Below are positions 12,373-23,699 of a stretch of 64,000 bases of DNA, piece by piece. Origin of the DNA: Piezodorus guildinii (taxonomy: Eukaryota; Arthropoda; Insecta; Hemiptera; Pentatomidae); the NCBI GenBank assembly GCA_023052935.1, contig CM041292.1, positions 79,866,169 through 79,930,168 of the forward strand. Direction: 5' to 3'. How positions within the stretch are numbered: position 1 is the stretch's first letter; each line of letters begins with the position of its first letter. Position numbers and translations under genes: made by a program. The notes below the pieces were generated by a model. It saw only the letters and a program-made list of their open reading frames with translations, made no database searches and was not told the DNA's origin.

Positions 12373-12387
12373 AGCAAATGAAGAATA

Positions 12388-12710
12388 GGGAGTGGCAAGG
12401 TCTAGTAGATAGAGCACCAGTCTACTGTTCTTCGGGTCCTGGTTTCGAATCCCAGATATGTCAGTATATTATTTATTCTGCTATTTCAGCCGTGTGGCGA
12501 CCCTAGGGTATGGAGACCTTCCTGGGGAAGAACTAGCCTTTAGAAAGTGGGTACCAGGAAATGGGGAAAAACCTGGCGGCTGAGTGTGATCAAGGCCTAA
12601 TCACCTCACTGCAGGGCCCTTTGCCTAGGAACCGTATGAATCTCAATATGTATTACTAAGCCCAAGACAATCCATGGATTGTAGGGGTACAGATTTTTTT
12701 TTTTTTTTTT
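12388..12710 (+). mobile_element. SINE-A copy A1, full length with target duplication
   Basis: A tRNA-like head has an A-box-like GTGGCAAGGTCTAGT at about 12392 and a B box GGTTTCGAATCCCA at about 12442. The body contains AAAGTGGGTACC, CACCTCACTGCAGGGCCC and CGTATGAATCTCAATA, and it ends in a T-rich tail. AGCAAATGAAGAATA at 12373-12387 and AGCAATGGAAGAATA at 12711-12725 match at 13 of 15 bases and look like an aged target-site duplication. Pol III transcription from the internal promoter, with mobilisation by a LINE, is the family rule. Five further copies lie in the window. Confidence 0.8.
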
Positions 12711-13202
12711 AGCAATGGAAGAATATATTACATACAAAGGAATACCTCTACAAAACAGAACATCATTACCTCATCTAACTCATGGGAAAATGACAATCTA
12801 AAATGGTCAAAACAGTAAATATTTTGTTGTCAGATATGACAAATAAAATGCCTCTTTAGAAATCTCATTGTACATACATACATACATAGCTGTATCTTAG
12901 GAATAGGTTTAGTCAAACAAAGATCTGGAGAAAAATAAAGATGAGATCCCTGCATAAAAAAAAAAAAAAAAAATAGATTTAAATAAGATTGAATCTGTGT
13001 GCTGGATTGGAATTCTCATTATTTTTTTAAGGAATTGGATCAGTCTCTTGAGAGATGATATATTCAATGGGTACCAATGGCATCTGAAATAAACCTAGAA
13101 TTAACTGGATACGTAAAATATGAAACAAACACTAGCAGTCTTTTTGAATATAGTGAGGAAGATAAGCTGAGGCAGCTGAAAAGAAGAAGCAATACATAGC
13201 TT

Positions 13203-13419
13203 TTAACACTAGAAAGATATTGCCTGAAAGCATTCAAAATGACTGCATTGTGAAAAGATAACTAATGCGCAAAAAAACTTGTTTAACAGTAATTTTTAAT
13301 ATATTTTATAACACTTACAGTCACATAACAAGTTATTAATAAGTATTAACAATAAAAAAAATGTATTTCATAAAATTCAAAAACAGTCAAAATGACTTGC
13401 TTAGGCAATCTAGTGTTAA
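13203..13419. mobile_element. piggyBac-type MITE, 217 bp
   Basis: TTAACACTAGA at 13203-13213 is mirrored by TCTAGTGTTAA at 13409-13419. Subterminal blocks also mirror each other (TTGCCTGAAAGC with GCTTAGGCAA; CAAAATGACT with AGTCAAAATGACT). The TTAA at each outer end is the target site used by the piggyBac superfamily. There is no transposase, so the element would depend on an autonomous copy elsewhere. Confidence 0.7.
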
Positions 13420-13942
13420 TGGTGTAGAGAAACTTTCTTATAGACCAATATCCTTCAAATGTTTAAGGCTAATATAGAACTGATAAAAGGTCATCTCAGC
13501 TGTTATCGCTTTGAATGTTAGTTTTACCTGTTAAATCAACAAACCAAACATATCCAATCACCTTCAAGTCAAGAAAAATACAAATGCTAGTCATGTGGAA
13601 GTCTAAATAGCTTCATGAGAGAAATAAAAATAACCAAAATCCGAATTTGGGCTATTCTTTATTACTCACAAAGTGGGCTGGACAATATTTGGATCATACT
13701 TATCTGAAATCATGAAACTTCAATTTTGAGAGGGAGTTGAATGTTTTTGTTTTTTTATCTTGGTTGATTACAAAGGTTCATTATTGAAAATAATTAACCA
13801 TAAGTATTATTTGTAGTGGTTAAATACAATTTCTTAAACTGGTAGTTACTGAAGTAGTAAGAAGATTTTTATAGATATAGTCATTATGGTGGTAAAGTAT
13901 AAATTTAATTAAATATTAATACTCCGCACTATACAGGGTTCA
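13420..13942. other. No gene; contains a family F end fragment
   Basis: About 13715-13801 resembles the 3' end of family F (GGTTCATTATTGAAAATAAT). The remainder is unclassified. Confidence 0.4.
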
Positions 13943-14882
13943 TATACAGGATGCGACAGCATAACTTTCTTTTTTCAAAACTTAATAAAACCCATCGTAT
14001 GAATAAAACAAAATGTATTGTTTTTTATAATGTAGGCACATACCTAAAGTTTTGTTTTATTTAATTTTGGATTTCAAATCAGGTAGGTGACATCCTCCAT
14101 TCTTCATACACTAAGTAAACTGATAGAATAGGCATGTGAACATGTTAGAGGGGTTTTCATTTCCAGGACTAGAGAAATTGGACTTAAGAGATAATTAGTT
14201 ACAGCTAGAAGAGTGGCACACTGCAAGAGCATAGATGGCTGCTTTGAGGGGGTGGGGTGGCCGAGCGTGTTAGCACGCATTGCTGTGAGCACGTGTTGCC
14301 TAGCAACAGATAACCAAATAAAATTTAAAACCAAATAATTACGAGTTTGTCTCTCGTGCTGGGGTATTTGATCTCGGCATATATCCCCCGCCCTCACCCC
14401 CTGGCCCGAGAGAACTCCCGTATTATAGCCTTCAAAGGCGAAGTAGGGGTGGACAAAAAAAAAAAAAAAAGAAAAAAAGATGGCTGCTTTGAGAGAACAC
14501 TTCTCAGAGTGCCTCATCTCAATGAGGGGCGATTTCGAGTGTTTGACACACTCTCCGGATTCAGGCCCAAATGATTTTTTCTGTGGCCTTTTTGAAATCT
14601 TGTGTTTCATGTGAACCATACAAGATTTGAAGACCAACATCTAGGAAGAAATTGCCAACATGATGCCTGATATGCTGACAAGAGCCATGACAAATGCCAG
14701 AAATTGGTTCACTCAGTGTATGAAGAATGGGAGATATCAGCTACCTGGTTCGATCTCTCAAACTAAGTAAAACAAACATTAGGTATCTGCCTAAATTATA
14801 AAAATAATAAATATTTTCTGATTTATAGAATAGGTTTCATTAAGCTTTGAAGAAAGAAGGTTATGCTGCTGCACCCTATATA
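13943..14882 (+). mobile_element. Tc1/IS630-like DNA transposon relic
   Basis: Terminal inverted repeats of about 46 bp run from TATACAGGATGCGACAGC at 13943 to the mirrored GCTGCTGCACCCTATATA ending at 14882, with TA at the outer ends. The plus strand keeps C-terminal transposase pieces, in broken frames: FFLWPF with VFHVNHTRFEDQHL, then EEIANMMPDMLTRAMTNAR and NWFTQCMKNG. These resemble the DYFLWG..K..V...EEI..IP..M....NFR.R..QC..N.G tail of Tc1-like transposases (family pattern from memory). A SINE has inserted at 14249-14477. Inactive. Confidence 0.7.
14249..14477 (+). mobile_element. SINE-B copy B1 nested in the Tc1-like relic
   Basis: Begins GGGGTGGGGTGGCCGAGCGT and continues GTTAGCACGC, a Leu/Ser-tRNA-like A-box region, followed by CGAGTTTGTCTCTCG as a decayed B box. 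A GC-rich body contains TATCCCCCGCCCTCACCCC and GCGAAGTAGGGGTGGAC, then an A-rich tail. GATGGCTGCTTTGAG is repeated exactly at 14234-14248 and 14479-14493, a clear target-site duplication. This dates the SINE as younger than the transposon it interrupts. Confidence 0.85.
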
Positions 14883-15216
14883 AATTCACAGTTGTTGAGC
14901 AAGCCAAGATGTAAACAAGTTCAAATGTTAGCCTCTCAATCAAAAGAGGGGCAGGTAAGTATTATGATGGATGCTCAAACTACTAAGGAGACTGAGCTGC
15001 ATTGGATAACCTCAATAATATGGTCTAGGTACGATTTCTGCATTGGGAGAATATCATCTTTATTACAGCTGGGTGCTGAGACTGGCAATCCAAGTTTCTT
15101 AACAAGATTTAAAATTACATCTAAATATCTTCCAGTTGCAGATTAGAAATAATCAGTCTTTATAAAGTTTTTTGACAGACAGCAAACAGCTAATTAACTT
15201 CACAAAGATTTCAAAG

Positions 15217-15249
<33 letters not shown>

Positions 15250-16072
15250 GGAAAACAATAAAATGCACAGTAAGTCTTTTTTTTTTTCAAAAATATATTA
15301 ATCTATATGATGGTTAGCAGTCCAGTCTCAAATGAAATACTTACACTTGAAGATATAAAAAAAAAAAAAAAAAAAAAAAAAAATGTGGCACATTAAACCC
15401 TATCCATCATTTATAACATGATTCAAAATATCAATGTAAGGCTGAATGCCTGTGCATGTCAAATGAAAAACAAAATACAACTTATGATGTGGGAATGGTT
15501 GACTGTGTGTATATATAGGGGAGAAGTTTATTCTGGGTGCAGTCAACAAAATACAGAATTAAGTAGAAAACTTCTCCACTACAATACCTTATGTCCATAT
15601 GTTAAGACAGCTTTCCAGCTCTTCTTAACACTAGTGCTCAGTATGACAGAATAACAACATTTATCATTTACTTTAACACGTTCACGTGCACTAGTCTGTC
15701 TAATGGGGCAACGTGTACTACTGGTGGCTCGCACTAGTCGATCTCATCAGGTAACATTTACCACTGGTATTTATTTTCATATTATGTTATCTATTATTTA
15801 TAAGGGCAAAAATAAAAACTTATTAACTGTCTTTCGAGTAACACAAATTATAAAATAAGCTCTCACCAGACTGTTAGCAAACGTACAACTCATATATAGG
15901 TCTGAACAGGTAATAATCAACGAAACCCAGCATAAATTTGAGTCCCACCTCACAGAACAGACATTGAAAATCGGCATCGGCGTGAACAAGTCAAGTAAGT
16001 AACCAAATTCTGGCTGAAAGAAATGAGTTGGCCAGTCCTTTGAAAAAATAAAGTAACAATAGCTAGTGCTCA
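14883..16072. other. Non-coding, with long poly-A runs and 3' flank of the MULE gene
   Basis: Poly-A runs lie at about 15218-15245 and 15357-15383. A CAG|GTAAGT donor consensus at 14954/14955 follows an open frame (14847-14954), but no matching acceptor is convincing because the frame begins inside the Tc1-like end. CTTTAACACGTTCACGTGC at about 15672 resembles a TTAA-flanked piggyBac end, but no partner was found. A minus-strand AATAAA at 15770-15775 could be the poly-A signal of the MULE-like gene. Confidence 0.4.
15518..15577 (+). repeat. Second copy of the window-start hairpin motif
   Basis: GGGGAGAAGTTTATTC..GTGCAGTCAACA matches the reverse complement of 16-47 closely. Here the closing arm is displaced to AAACTTCTCC at 15568-15577, giving a longer loop. 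Confidence 0.4.
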
Positions 16073-18483
16073 TTAGTCTTCAGATAAATTAACAGATTCC
16101 TTCTGTATTAAGTTAATTGTTGAGCTTAGAGATAATAAAGCGTTCTCTACAACTTTTAATTCATCATCTTTTTCAACCGATTCTATTATGTTTTTAAACT
16201 GTTCTATTAGTTTTTCTTTATTAATTTTTAGCTTTTCAAAATGAGATATTTGTTCTACATTCGAAGCAGAGCTACCTTCTTCTCTGCCCAATGTAGGAGA
16301 AGAAAAAATCAAATTATTATCCAAGTTGACAGGTATCAAATCTCTACTAGAGTCCAGTTGTTGAATGAACTGACAAACTAAATGTATGTGAAGGCACATA
16401 TTCATTTTTATGTAACAGTCATCACAAGAACATACATAAGCATGAATACAACAATCACAATAATTACAACGGTTATTACAATTGCAAGTCAAATTGCATT
16501 TCTGAATTTTATAACTTACATTCTTCTTCAAACAAGATACTGTCCAGGAGTTTTCACTATTCTCCCTGATTGATAAATTAGCCATTGAATTCAAGCACAT
16601 TTCATGCCTTTTCATTATTTCTTGACTCCTATCACCTGTGTGAAAATAAAACAAACATTAGATAATACTGTAAGAAAAATATAAATGTAAATTTTAAAAA
16701 TGAGGTATGTACCAATTCCTAAAAATTTATTCTCCATGAAATTTATTAACAAATCAACAATTGTATCAATGTATTCTATCCTCTGTTCTTGATTGTATAT
16801 GAAGTGAATAGAGTTGTGAAGTCTTTCAAATGAAATACTATACTTTATGTCAGCAAAATCTCTATAACATTGGGCCCATGACACTTTATTGTTTTTGAAG
16901 TATTCAAAATAATGTCCAAAACTCTCAAGTTCAAAATCTTGCTGCATAATATGGCAAAGTCCACTAAGCATTTTTTCAAATTGTTCATGGTTTCTTTCTT
17001 CAATGAGGGCATCCAACTTATCAACAATTAGTTTTTGCTTAACCAAAGGATGAATTTTAGATTTAACATTTTTCTGCCATCTTTTTTTCAGTAACCAGGA
17101 TGAATATAAATGCGATGATGAGAAAAGCATAACTGAGCACCAAATATGGAAAAAGTCGTCAATATCAGTCATAACAGCTCTAGATTTAAGGGGAAAACCT
17201 AAACATGATTTTATTACTTCAAAAAATAATTCAGTGACACCTTTTGTTAAAATATTGCAGAACATAAATGCACTTGGGAAGGACTGTTTCTTTTCATCAA
17301 TAACATTTAACACAACAATATCAAAGGTATGGTCCTCATCATGATGTATATCAATGCAGACAATATCAGTCCCGAACTCCTGTAACTTACAAAGTTGCCT
17401 ATCAGTGACAACGATCAACAAAAAGTCTTCTGATGTTAGCGATGGAAATTCTTTGATCACTGTTCCAATTGGCTTACAAAATTTTATGGCTGAACTATTT
17501 CCACTGTCCTGAATCTCCTTGATCCAATTAAGTATTCTACTATCTTTTTCTTGGGGCATTTCATTATTAGATAATGATTTTTTAACATTGTGTAAATCTT
17601 TCATAGTCACATATTTAAGCCTTCCTAATTTACTAATATTTGCATTACGAATGTCATTAAGAATTTTCTTATTAGGAACTTTATTAGCTAATTTTGAGGC
17701 AATAAATCTTCGTTCTTCTTTATCTAAATTAATTTTTTGAATTTCCATTGTGTGGCCAACATGGGTTTTTGTAAACTTAACAAGAACTTCTTTCTTTTCT
17801 TTGAACTGACACACTTCTAGTTTAGCTGGACAATGACCATTAATTTTATTACTTCCATGGGACTTTAACTGACGTATATTTCTGCCAGACGTCTTAAATA
17901 TACCATCACGATGACATCGATAAAAGTTTTTGGTTGAACTTTTAAAATATTTATTGCGATATTTTACAAACCTAGTTATTGTTTTTCGTTCTAAATCTTT
18001 TTTCCATTTCAAAAACTGACAAACACTATCAAATTTGATAACTTCAGTATCAATTTTAATACCGTGGTCATTTTCATAATGTGTGACCATGATCTGTTTC
18101 GTCTTACATAAAACATCACAAAGTACACAATTAATTAGTTTCCTTTCACAATACACCCTTCGATTACACACTCTTAAATTAGTTGATATATTTTTCTCTA
18201 ATTCTAAGTTCTGGGATAGTTGGGTACTAGATATTTCTGTAAGCAATGAATGCTGGCTCTCTAAGTTCTCGTGGTTAGATACAACTAAACTAACATTATT
18301 AATTCTACTATTACAGATAAAAACAGATTCATTCGGTTTTTGATGCCCAATTGTCTTCAAATCATTACTCACATCATCTGAAATTTGATGCATATCAGAA
18401 ACATGTTTCAACATCAACAATTTGGTTTGAAAACTCTGGTTGCAAATGAAACAAACAACTTTTTTCTCAAAATTAGGGCACAT
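16073..18483 (-). CDS. MULE-like transposase-derived zinc-finger protein, two exons
   Basis: Complement of join(16073..16635, 16713..18483), 777 aa. The 77-bp intron has donor ATTG|GTACAT and acceptor TTTTCACACAG|GT. The joined length is divisible by three, and splicing removes a tail that would otherwise read through hydrophobic junk. Residues 11-32 and 119-140 are two C2H2 fingers with identical C-X2-C-X12-H-X4-H spacing. C190, C218, H241 and H244 form a WRKY/FLYWCH-like finger. Residues about 360-590 match the MULE DDE domain, with candidate acids D378 (DIVCIDIHHDED), D440 (AVMTDIDD) and E527 (HYFEYF). Exon 2 adds a SWIM-type finger (YVCSCDDC..CLHIHLV). Mutator-type proteins bind and cut DNA in the nucleus. 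The usual C..H pair near the second acid (LLCTWH in relatives) reads LYSSWL, so activity may be altered or lost. No terminal inverted repeats were found. The start is the first ATG, just before finger 1. Confidence 0.75.
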
Positions 18484-21400
18484 TTCAAAATAAATTCAAA
18501 ATTCAATGTTTAAAAAGTATATATATGTAAAAATTTATAACCTCCTTTATTTGTAAACACATACAGGTTACATCTTAGCTAGGTTAAGTTACACTTTTAG
18601 CTAATAGGTAGCGCTATATAATCTTAAATTTTTAAAAATTGTGATTATCAATAGGTAACCGTTGGAAAATTCAGAAGAAAAGTGAACCACTTGGTGTTCA
18701 AGAAAGAAAACAGATGTTGGTCATTGTATTTGTCAGGGATTTTATTTTGTTAATTTAGCGTAACTTATTAACAAAATGTTATGAACACACATCTAGCACT
18801 CAAGTATATAAACATTCCAAGAGATAAAAAGAGAATTTTAAACAAATTTAGGCTATTGTGGAGAACTCTAAAAGTTGTATGGTCATGTTATCAAGTTGAA
18901 GTTATTATGGGATACTTATTAACATTATTTTTTTTAAAAGTAAAATTTGTATAAATATTAATTAACCGACTAAAACCTGGACAGGAGATTGGAGAGAGTG
19001 GTGATGCCCAGAATTTGTACTTGGGCACATCAAAACTTTTATCCAAACAGCCTTTTTTAGGACGGTTTATTATGTATGATATTTATTCTGATTATTCCAA
19101 CGATGTGATAATTTGAATTAAATGAATATTTATTTTAATTTTACGACATTTTCACTATTTGTTATTATTTTTACTCTTTCAAATTTTGTTAAATAAAAAT
19201 TGTTGGTAGCTAAATTAAAAGCGAAAAATGTAGAGTGGTTGGCGAAATAATGTATACAAGGTTATTTTTCAATAAAACAATATGTAGATGTAAGAATAAA
19301 TCTCGGCCACTATTACGGCATTCACAGTATTTTTAAGGCTTTGAACGGCTCTTTAATGTATTTAAATTGAGTCAGAGGTTGGAAAATCTGTGGGAGTTGG
19401 TGTTAATTTCAATACAACAAACCTTTTACTTCAAAAGATTTTAATCTCTTCGAATAATTAAGAATGTTTAATAAACTGACACATTATTAAATAGGAAACT
19501 AAGATGTTCTGAATAAATTTACATCTAATGTGCTCCCTTAGGGCGTATGGCTCTGGGAATCATAAAAGAATATTGTGGAAAATGATTTATTTTCATCATT
19601 TTTTTTTTACGTGCTGTATTAATTGGTTTGGACCACCCCACCCACCACCCCACCAACAGAATCCATAAATGAAGTAAAAGCGCTAGCCGAAGCGGAATTG
19701 GGTCAGAGGAACGTTTCAGGGTGGGGGATTGAGGGCTTGGCCACCAGATTGCGACACTGGCTGACCTACTTTCCTATCTCATCATTATTACTATATATGG
19801 CTCTGTAAACATCTACACAGCCTTAATTACAAATTCTCGTGAGTTATTTTTCATTGTTATACTGTTTTTGTAAGTTTATAATTATATAAGCTGTAACCGG
19901 GAAATTTTATTTTTAAAATAAACTGCATTCAATCCGAAATCCCTCAAGAAATAATTGATCCTCCTAATCCACACAGGCATTGATACATCAATATTTTTAA
20001 CAAGTTTTTAGTATGATGTAGACATACCTAATAAATTTCCAAACAACCTGTCCACCGGTGGCAGATTTTTTTTTTGTGGTCGGAGGTGAGAGGTAGTATT
20101 CGGAAGGATAACTTCCAGATTGGGAAAACAAGCTAAATATGGTCATTATATTACAGTATTTCGCGAATAATGGTACTCGTAGATAATTAGTATATATTGT
20201 AGTGTTTTAAATTTTCTATTATTGGTTTGATTTTCATCTCACAATCAGTGGCTATTTTAGAGGTGGGAGAGGGAAATCCATCCTTTTTTTACCCGTGGAT
20301 TAGCCACTCCTGCCAACCAAACCTTTTGTTCGTTACCTTTTATCTCTTTATAGTTTCAGTAATTCTTCAAGGTGTCTGAAAAGTAGATGTTCAGAAGATG
20401 TACTACAACAATGGATTCTAGTGGCTACGATGGCTGAAGTAATTAAAACGTCTCGCCTTAACAACTTAAAGCTGTAGAATCCACTTTGGGCGCGTTGAAA
20501 TTTATTTCGTGGCGGTCCCTTGGGATGAATCTAGTATTTCCACTCTGAATAGAACAGTTCGGTAACCTATGGAATAAATCTTTCTGTTTGCTTTGGAGTA
20601 AGAAAGTTTGTTAAATAAACAAAACAACATCTAATAAGTAAACAAAAAGTACTCTATAACATCTTTTAGCTGTATCCAACTACAACAACCATGTTCAGCG
20701 TAAGAAAAGAGTTTCTTTAAAAATCTTTAGTATTTAGTTGCATGTGTAAACTGAAAAAGGATAGGTGAGCGGTAAGTATACAAATTATGTACACATTGAC
20801 CCATCTCCTGAAAATCGTGTTCTGTCTACAAGAAAAAAGAATATTTCCCCATAGAAAACTCAAACTCTTTGCAAAGGAAAACTAAACCGCATCAAATTTA
20901 TTTGGAGCTTGATGTTCTACATCAAGGGCGCAAGCAAGATTTTCGTTTGAAGAGGGCCAATTTGTTCGAAAAATAAGTTTTTCATTTTCTTTTTTCAAAC
21001 AACCATATTAATTTGAAAATTATTTAACGAATAAAAAACAATCTCTAACTACATCTTTTAAGCTAATACTATGCTTTTGTTTTATATTTTTATTTGTCAC
21101 ACCAATCTTCAGGGAGAGGGAACATAGATCTTCCCTGCCCAAGGCCTACCCAATCAAAAATATATATTTTCAAACCATTTGTATTTCATATATTGTAGAA
21201 TTAATCACTTAAATTACTTGAATAATAACTATTATAAATTTCCAATCAATAAATGAACATATGAGCTTGATATAAATTCAACTACTGTGGGGCCGCAACA
21301 TATTAACGTTGACAACGAAAGTTACATTCTCATTACAGCCTTAACTGAATTCATTGAACAACGATTCATCAATTGGCATGAAATTCATTATCAATCAGTA

Positions 21401-21809
21401 AATAGTTGGCTTCTGGCTTTTACATTGATTGGTCGACTAAAAATTTATTTGGAATAAATCTTTCGATGGTCATATGAATCTTCCAAACGATTCAGGTCTA
21501 TTTTCGTGGTTTCTAACATTTTTTTTTTTTTTTTTTTTTTGCGTATCTAAATATATCTAGGCATTTCTCAACCTTTCCTTCTATATTTTATTTTATAGTT
21601 AGGCGAACGCCTGTGCATCAACAATTCTAGATGACTTATTAGTTTTGAATGATGTTTCAATAGTGCGCTGAATCATTCTAAAGAATTTAGTTCTATAAAT
21701 TGTTTTAAAATATTTGCCTTTTACCCAAAAAAGTTTGAATTAACGAGTTATTTAAGGTATTAGATGTATTGTATTGCATATCCCTAATTAAAATTGTATT
21801 CTTTCTCTT
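18484..21809. other. Long gene-free stretch
   Basis: The upstream flank of the MULE-like gene lies at the low end. A GC-rich open frame at 19623-19808 (VKALAEAELGQRNVSGWGIE) stands out by composition but has no recognised family. Poly-T at about 21521-21540. Nothing else supported. Confidence 0.45.
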
Positions 21810-22030
21810 ACAAATATAATAAACAAAGGGAAATATTGCGATCGTGAAGGTTTTAGAGTTCGAGTTTTCAACGAAAATACGCGTTTATAAGACCCATGAA
21901 TCCAAATAATCAAGTCACGCAAACTGCTCTGAATGTATGCGTGTCTTTTTGTTTAAGAGGTGAGTAGCTCAAAATCGAAAGCCGCATGAAAATGAAATTT
22001 CATATTCATGATATTTATATAACACAGGTG
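21810..22030 (+). repeat. Family E copy E4 (5' part)
   Basis: Contains AAATATTGCGATCGTGAAGG, TTTTCAACGAAAATACGCG and CATGAAAATGAAATTTCATA. A short piece of the family's 3' half resumes at about 22310 (ACCGTTGAAAAGCTAACAG), with SINE-C copy C1 in between. Confidence 0.65.
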
Positions 22031-22049
22031 TTATATGTGTATAACAGTC

Positions 22050-22300
22050 TTCCATGCCTAAGACCGCAGGTTCAAACCCTGTAGATTAACCTAGCAATTC
22101 TTTAAAGGGAGTAAATAAATAATTATTTAATATTTACTCATAAGAGTTAAGCTGTCATTCGAAAGGGACATAAAACGGTGTTCCCAAGGCTGTGCGATGT
22201 CAGGTACTCGTTAAAGATCCTAATTAAACCTAGATAGGCAACGTTTAGGTGTCCCATCAGTACCATTGTCCGATTATCCGCTGCAGCATAAAGTTAAGTT
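22050..22300 (+). mobile_element. SINE-C copy C1
   Basis: A B-box-like CGCAGGTTCAAACCCTGTAG at about 22065 is followed by the family body CGAAAGGGACATAAA, GCTGTGCGATGTCAGGTACT, CGTTAAAGATCCTAATTAA and GCTGCAGCATAAAGTTAAG. The same body occurs at 29085 and 54826. Its position inside family E suggests insertion into that repeat. Confidence 0.65.
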
Positions 22301-22454
22301 AAATTAATTAACACATACCGTTGAAAAGCTAACAGTTTTAGAAAAAAAATCCAAACAAATGTATTCTTTCCAGAATGAAGAAAACCACAGAAACCTAACC
22401 AAAGATTGGTTTATAAGAAAAATATTTATGGAGAATTACGGTTGATATATATAT

Positions 22455-22732
22455 ACATAACTTGTACCACTACAACCCATGAAGGGTCTTGAGTACAGTA
22501 CATATTGAGATCCTTACTGTATCTAGGCCAACGACAGTGCAATGAGGTGATTATGCCTTGTTCACGCTCAGCCACCAGATTTTTGGGTACCCACTTTATA
22601 GAGGCTGGGCCTGCTCCAGGAGGTTCTCCATACCTTAGGGTCGCGCACCGACTGAATTAACAGAATAAATAATATTCGAACCCAGGGCCGGGAGAATAAT
22701 AGACTAGTCTATCCATTAGACCACGCCGCATA
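22455..22732 (-). mobile_element. SINE-A copy A2
   Basis: Minus-strand copy. From the high end it has a tRNA-like head with B box TTCGAACCCAGG (plus-strand reading), then the AATAAATAAT linker, GGGTACCCACTTTATAGAGG, and CACTACAACCCATGAAGGGT at the 3' end. It is followed on the plus strand by a (TA)n tract. Confidence 0.75.
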
Positions 22733-22740
22733 TATATCCA

Positions 22741-22741
22741 C

Positions 22742-22772
<31 letters not shown>
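22741..22772. repeat. (TA)n microsatellite
   Basis: About 16 TA units, next to SINE-A copy A2. Confidence 0.9.
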
Positions 22773-22777
<5 letters not shown>

Positions 22778-23129
22778 CCATATTCTATGACTCTTTATTC
22801 AATTAAATTTTCCAAAAAGTGGTCAAGGCGTATAAATTAGTAATCTGTTGGCGAGAGAACTGGAGTGTAGGGCGGGTGTGGCAGAGTCTTATAGTAAGGC
22901 TCAAACAAATTTCGTTACGCCACACCTGAACGTCGAGCGTTCTCATACAACAGACTGATATTGACCAAATATCGCTTCATTATTGCCACTTTCAGATTAC
23001 TTCAATCGGTTACTACATAGTTCACTATTGATGGTTTCGGCGGTATTCAAGAAGCAGTTGTGCATCAAACCTGATGAAGCTCAAAAACAGACCACCCAAT
23101 ATATTAATCATTTAAGGACCTGGATGAAA

Positions 23130-23695
23130 TGAAAAATGAAATGAAATGAAAAGTAATTTTGTCTGGGACGAGTAGTCCCCTAAGAATAACAAGAAAAGTA
23201 CAATATAAATAATATTTGTCTGGTCGTTTAAGACTTCAGTTTAACAATAAGATACAGGTTTTGCGACAATGAATAGTTATCATCTATAGCTTTTAAATAT
23301 TACATATGCTGGGAAGATTTTAGGAGATGGAGAAATAGTTGGTGTTTGAAAGTGGATAATGATAAGGATTTACGAATGTATGCAGGTAAGGAATTCCAAA
23401 TTAGGATAGCAAGAATAATAAATGATTTTTTGAAGGAAGCAGATCTGTGAGAAGGTATATACAAGTTTATAGGTTGGGATCTAGTGTTTACTGAATGGAC
23501 AGGGGAACAAGTTGTGATCATATCAAGAATATAAGGAGGTTTTTTTGTATGGAAAAATCGGAAGAGACAGACACCAAGGAGGTACTGCCGACGGAAAGAG
23601 GGATAGAGCCAATTCAACTCGGTATACCTACTAGAAACATGGGAGCGTCTGGAGATTCCACATGTGAATCTTATGAAACAATTCATAAGCATGGA
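23130..23695 (-). pseudogene. CR1/jockey-like LINE C-terminus, family L2
   Basis: A 130-codon open minus-strand frame contains LNWLYPSFRRQYLLGVCL, SQPINLYIPSHRSASFKKSF and IWNSLPAYIRKSLSLSTFKH. The W(L)...RR..L, (I/L)P.HR...(F/Y)..SF and WNSLP..IR...SLS.FK pattern marks the region after the RT domain of many insect jockey/CR1-type LINEs. The 3' UTR shares CCCCTAAGAATAAC with the L2 copy at 30440-31620. A (TTTCA)n-like tail lies at about 23130-23150 (minus). Upstream RT motifs are absent: a 5' truncation. Confidence 0.75.
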
Positions 23696-23699
23696 TGAG

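Noticed and set aside
14104..14640. 178-codon minus-strand frame
   Set aside because: Runs through a SINE-B insertion and its poly-A tail (FFSFFFFF); an accidental frame.
15672..15700. Second piggyBac-type end (TTAACACGTTCACG)
   Set aside because: Suggestive, but no mirrored partner or second TTAA end was found.
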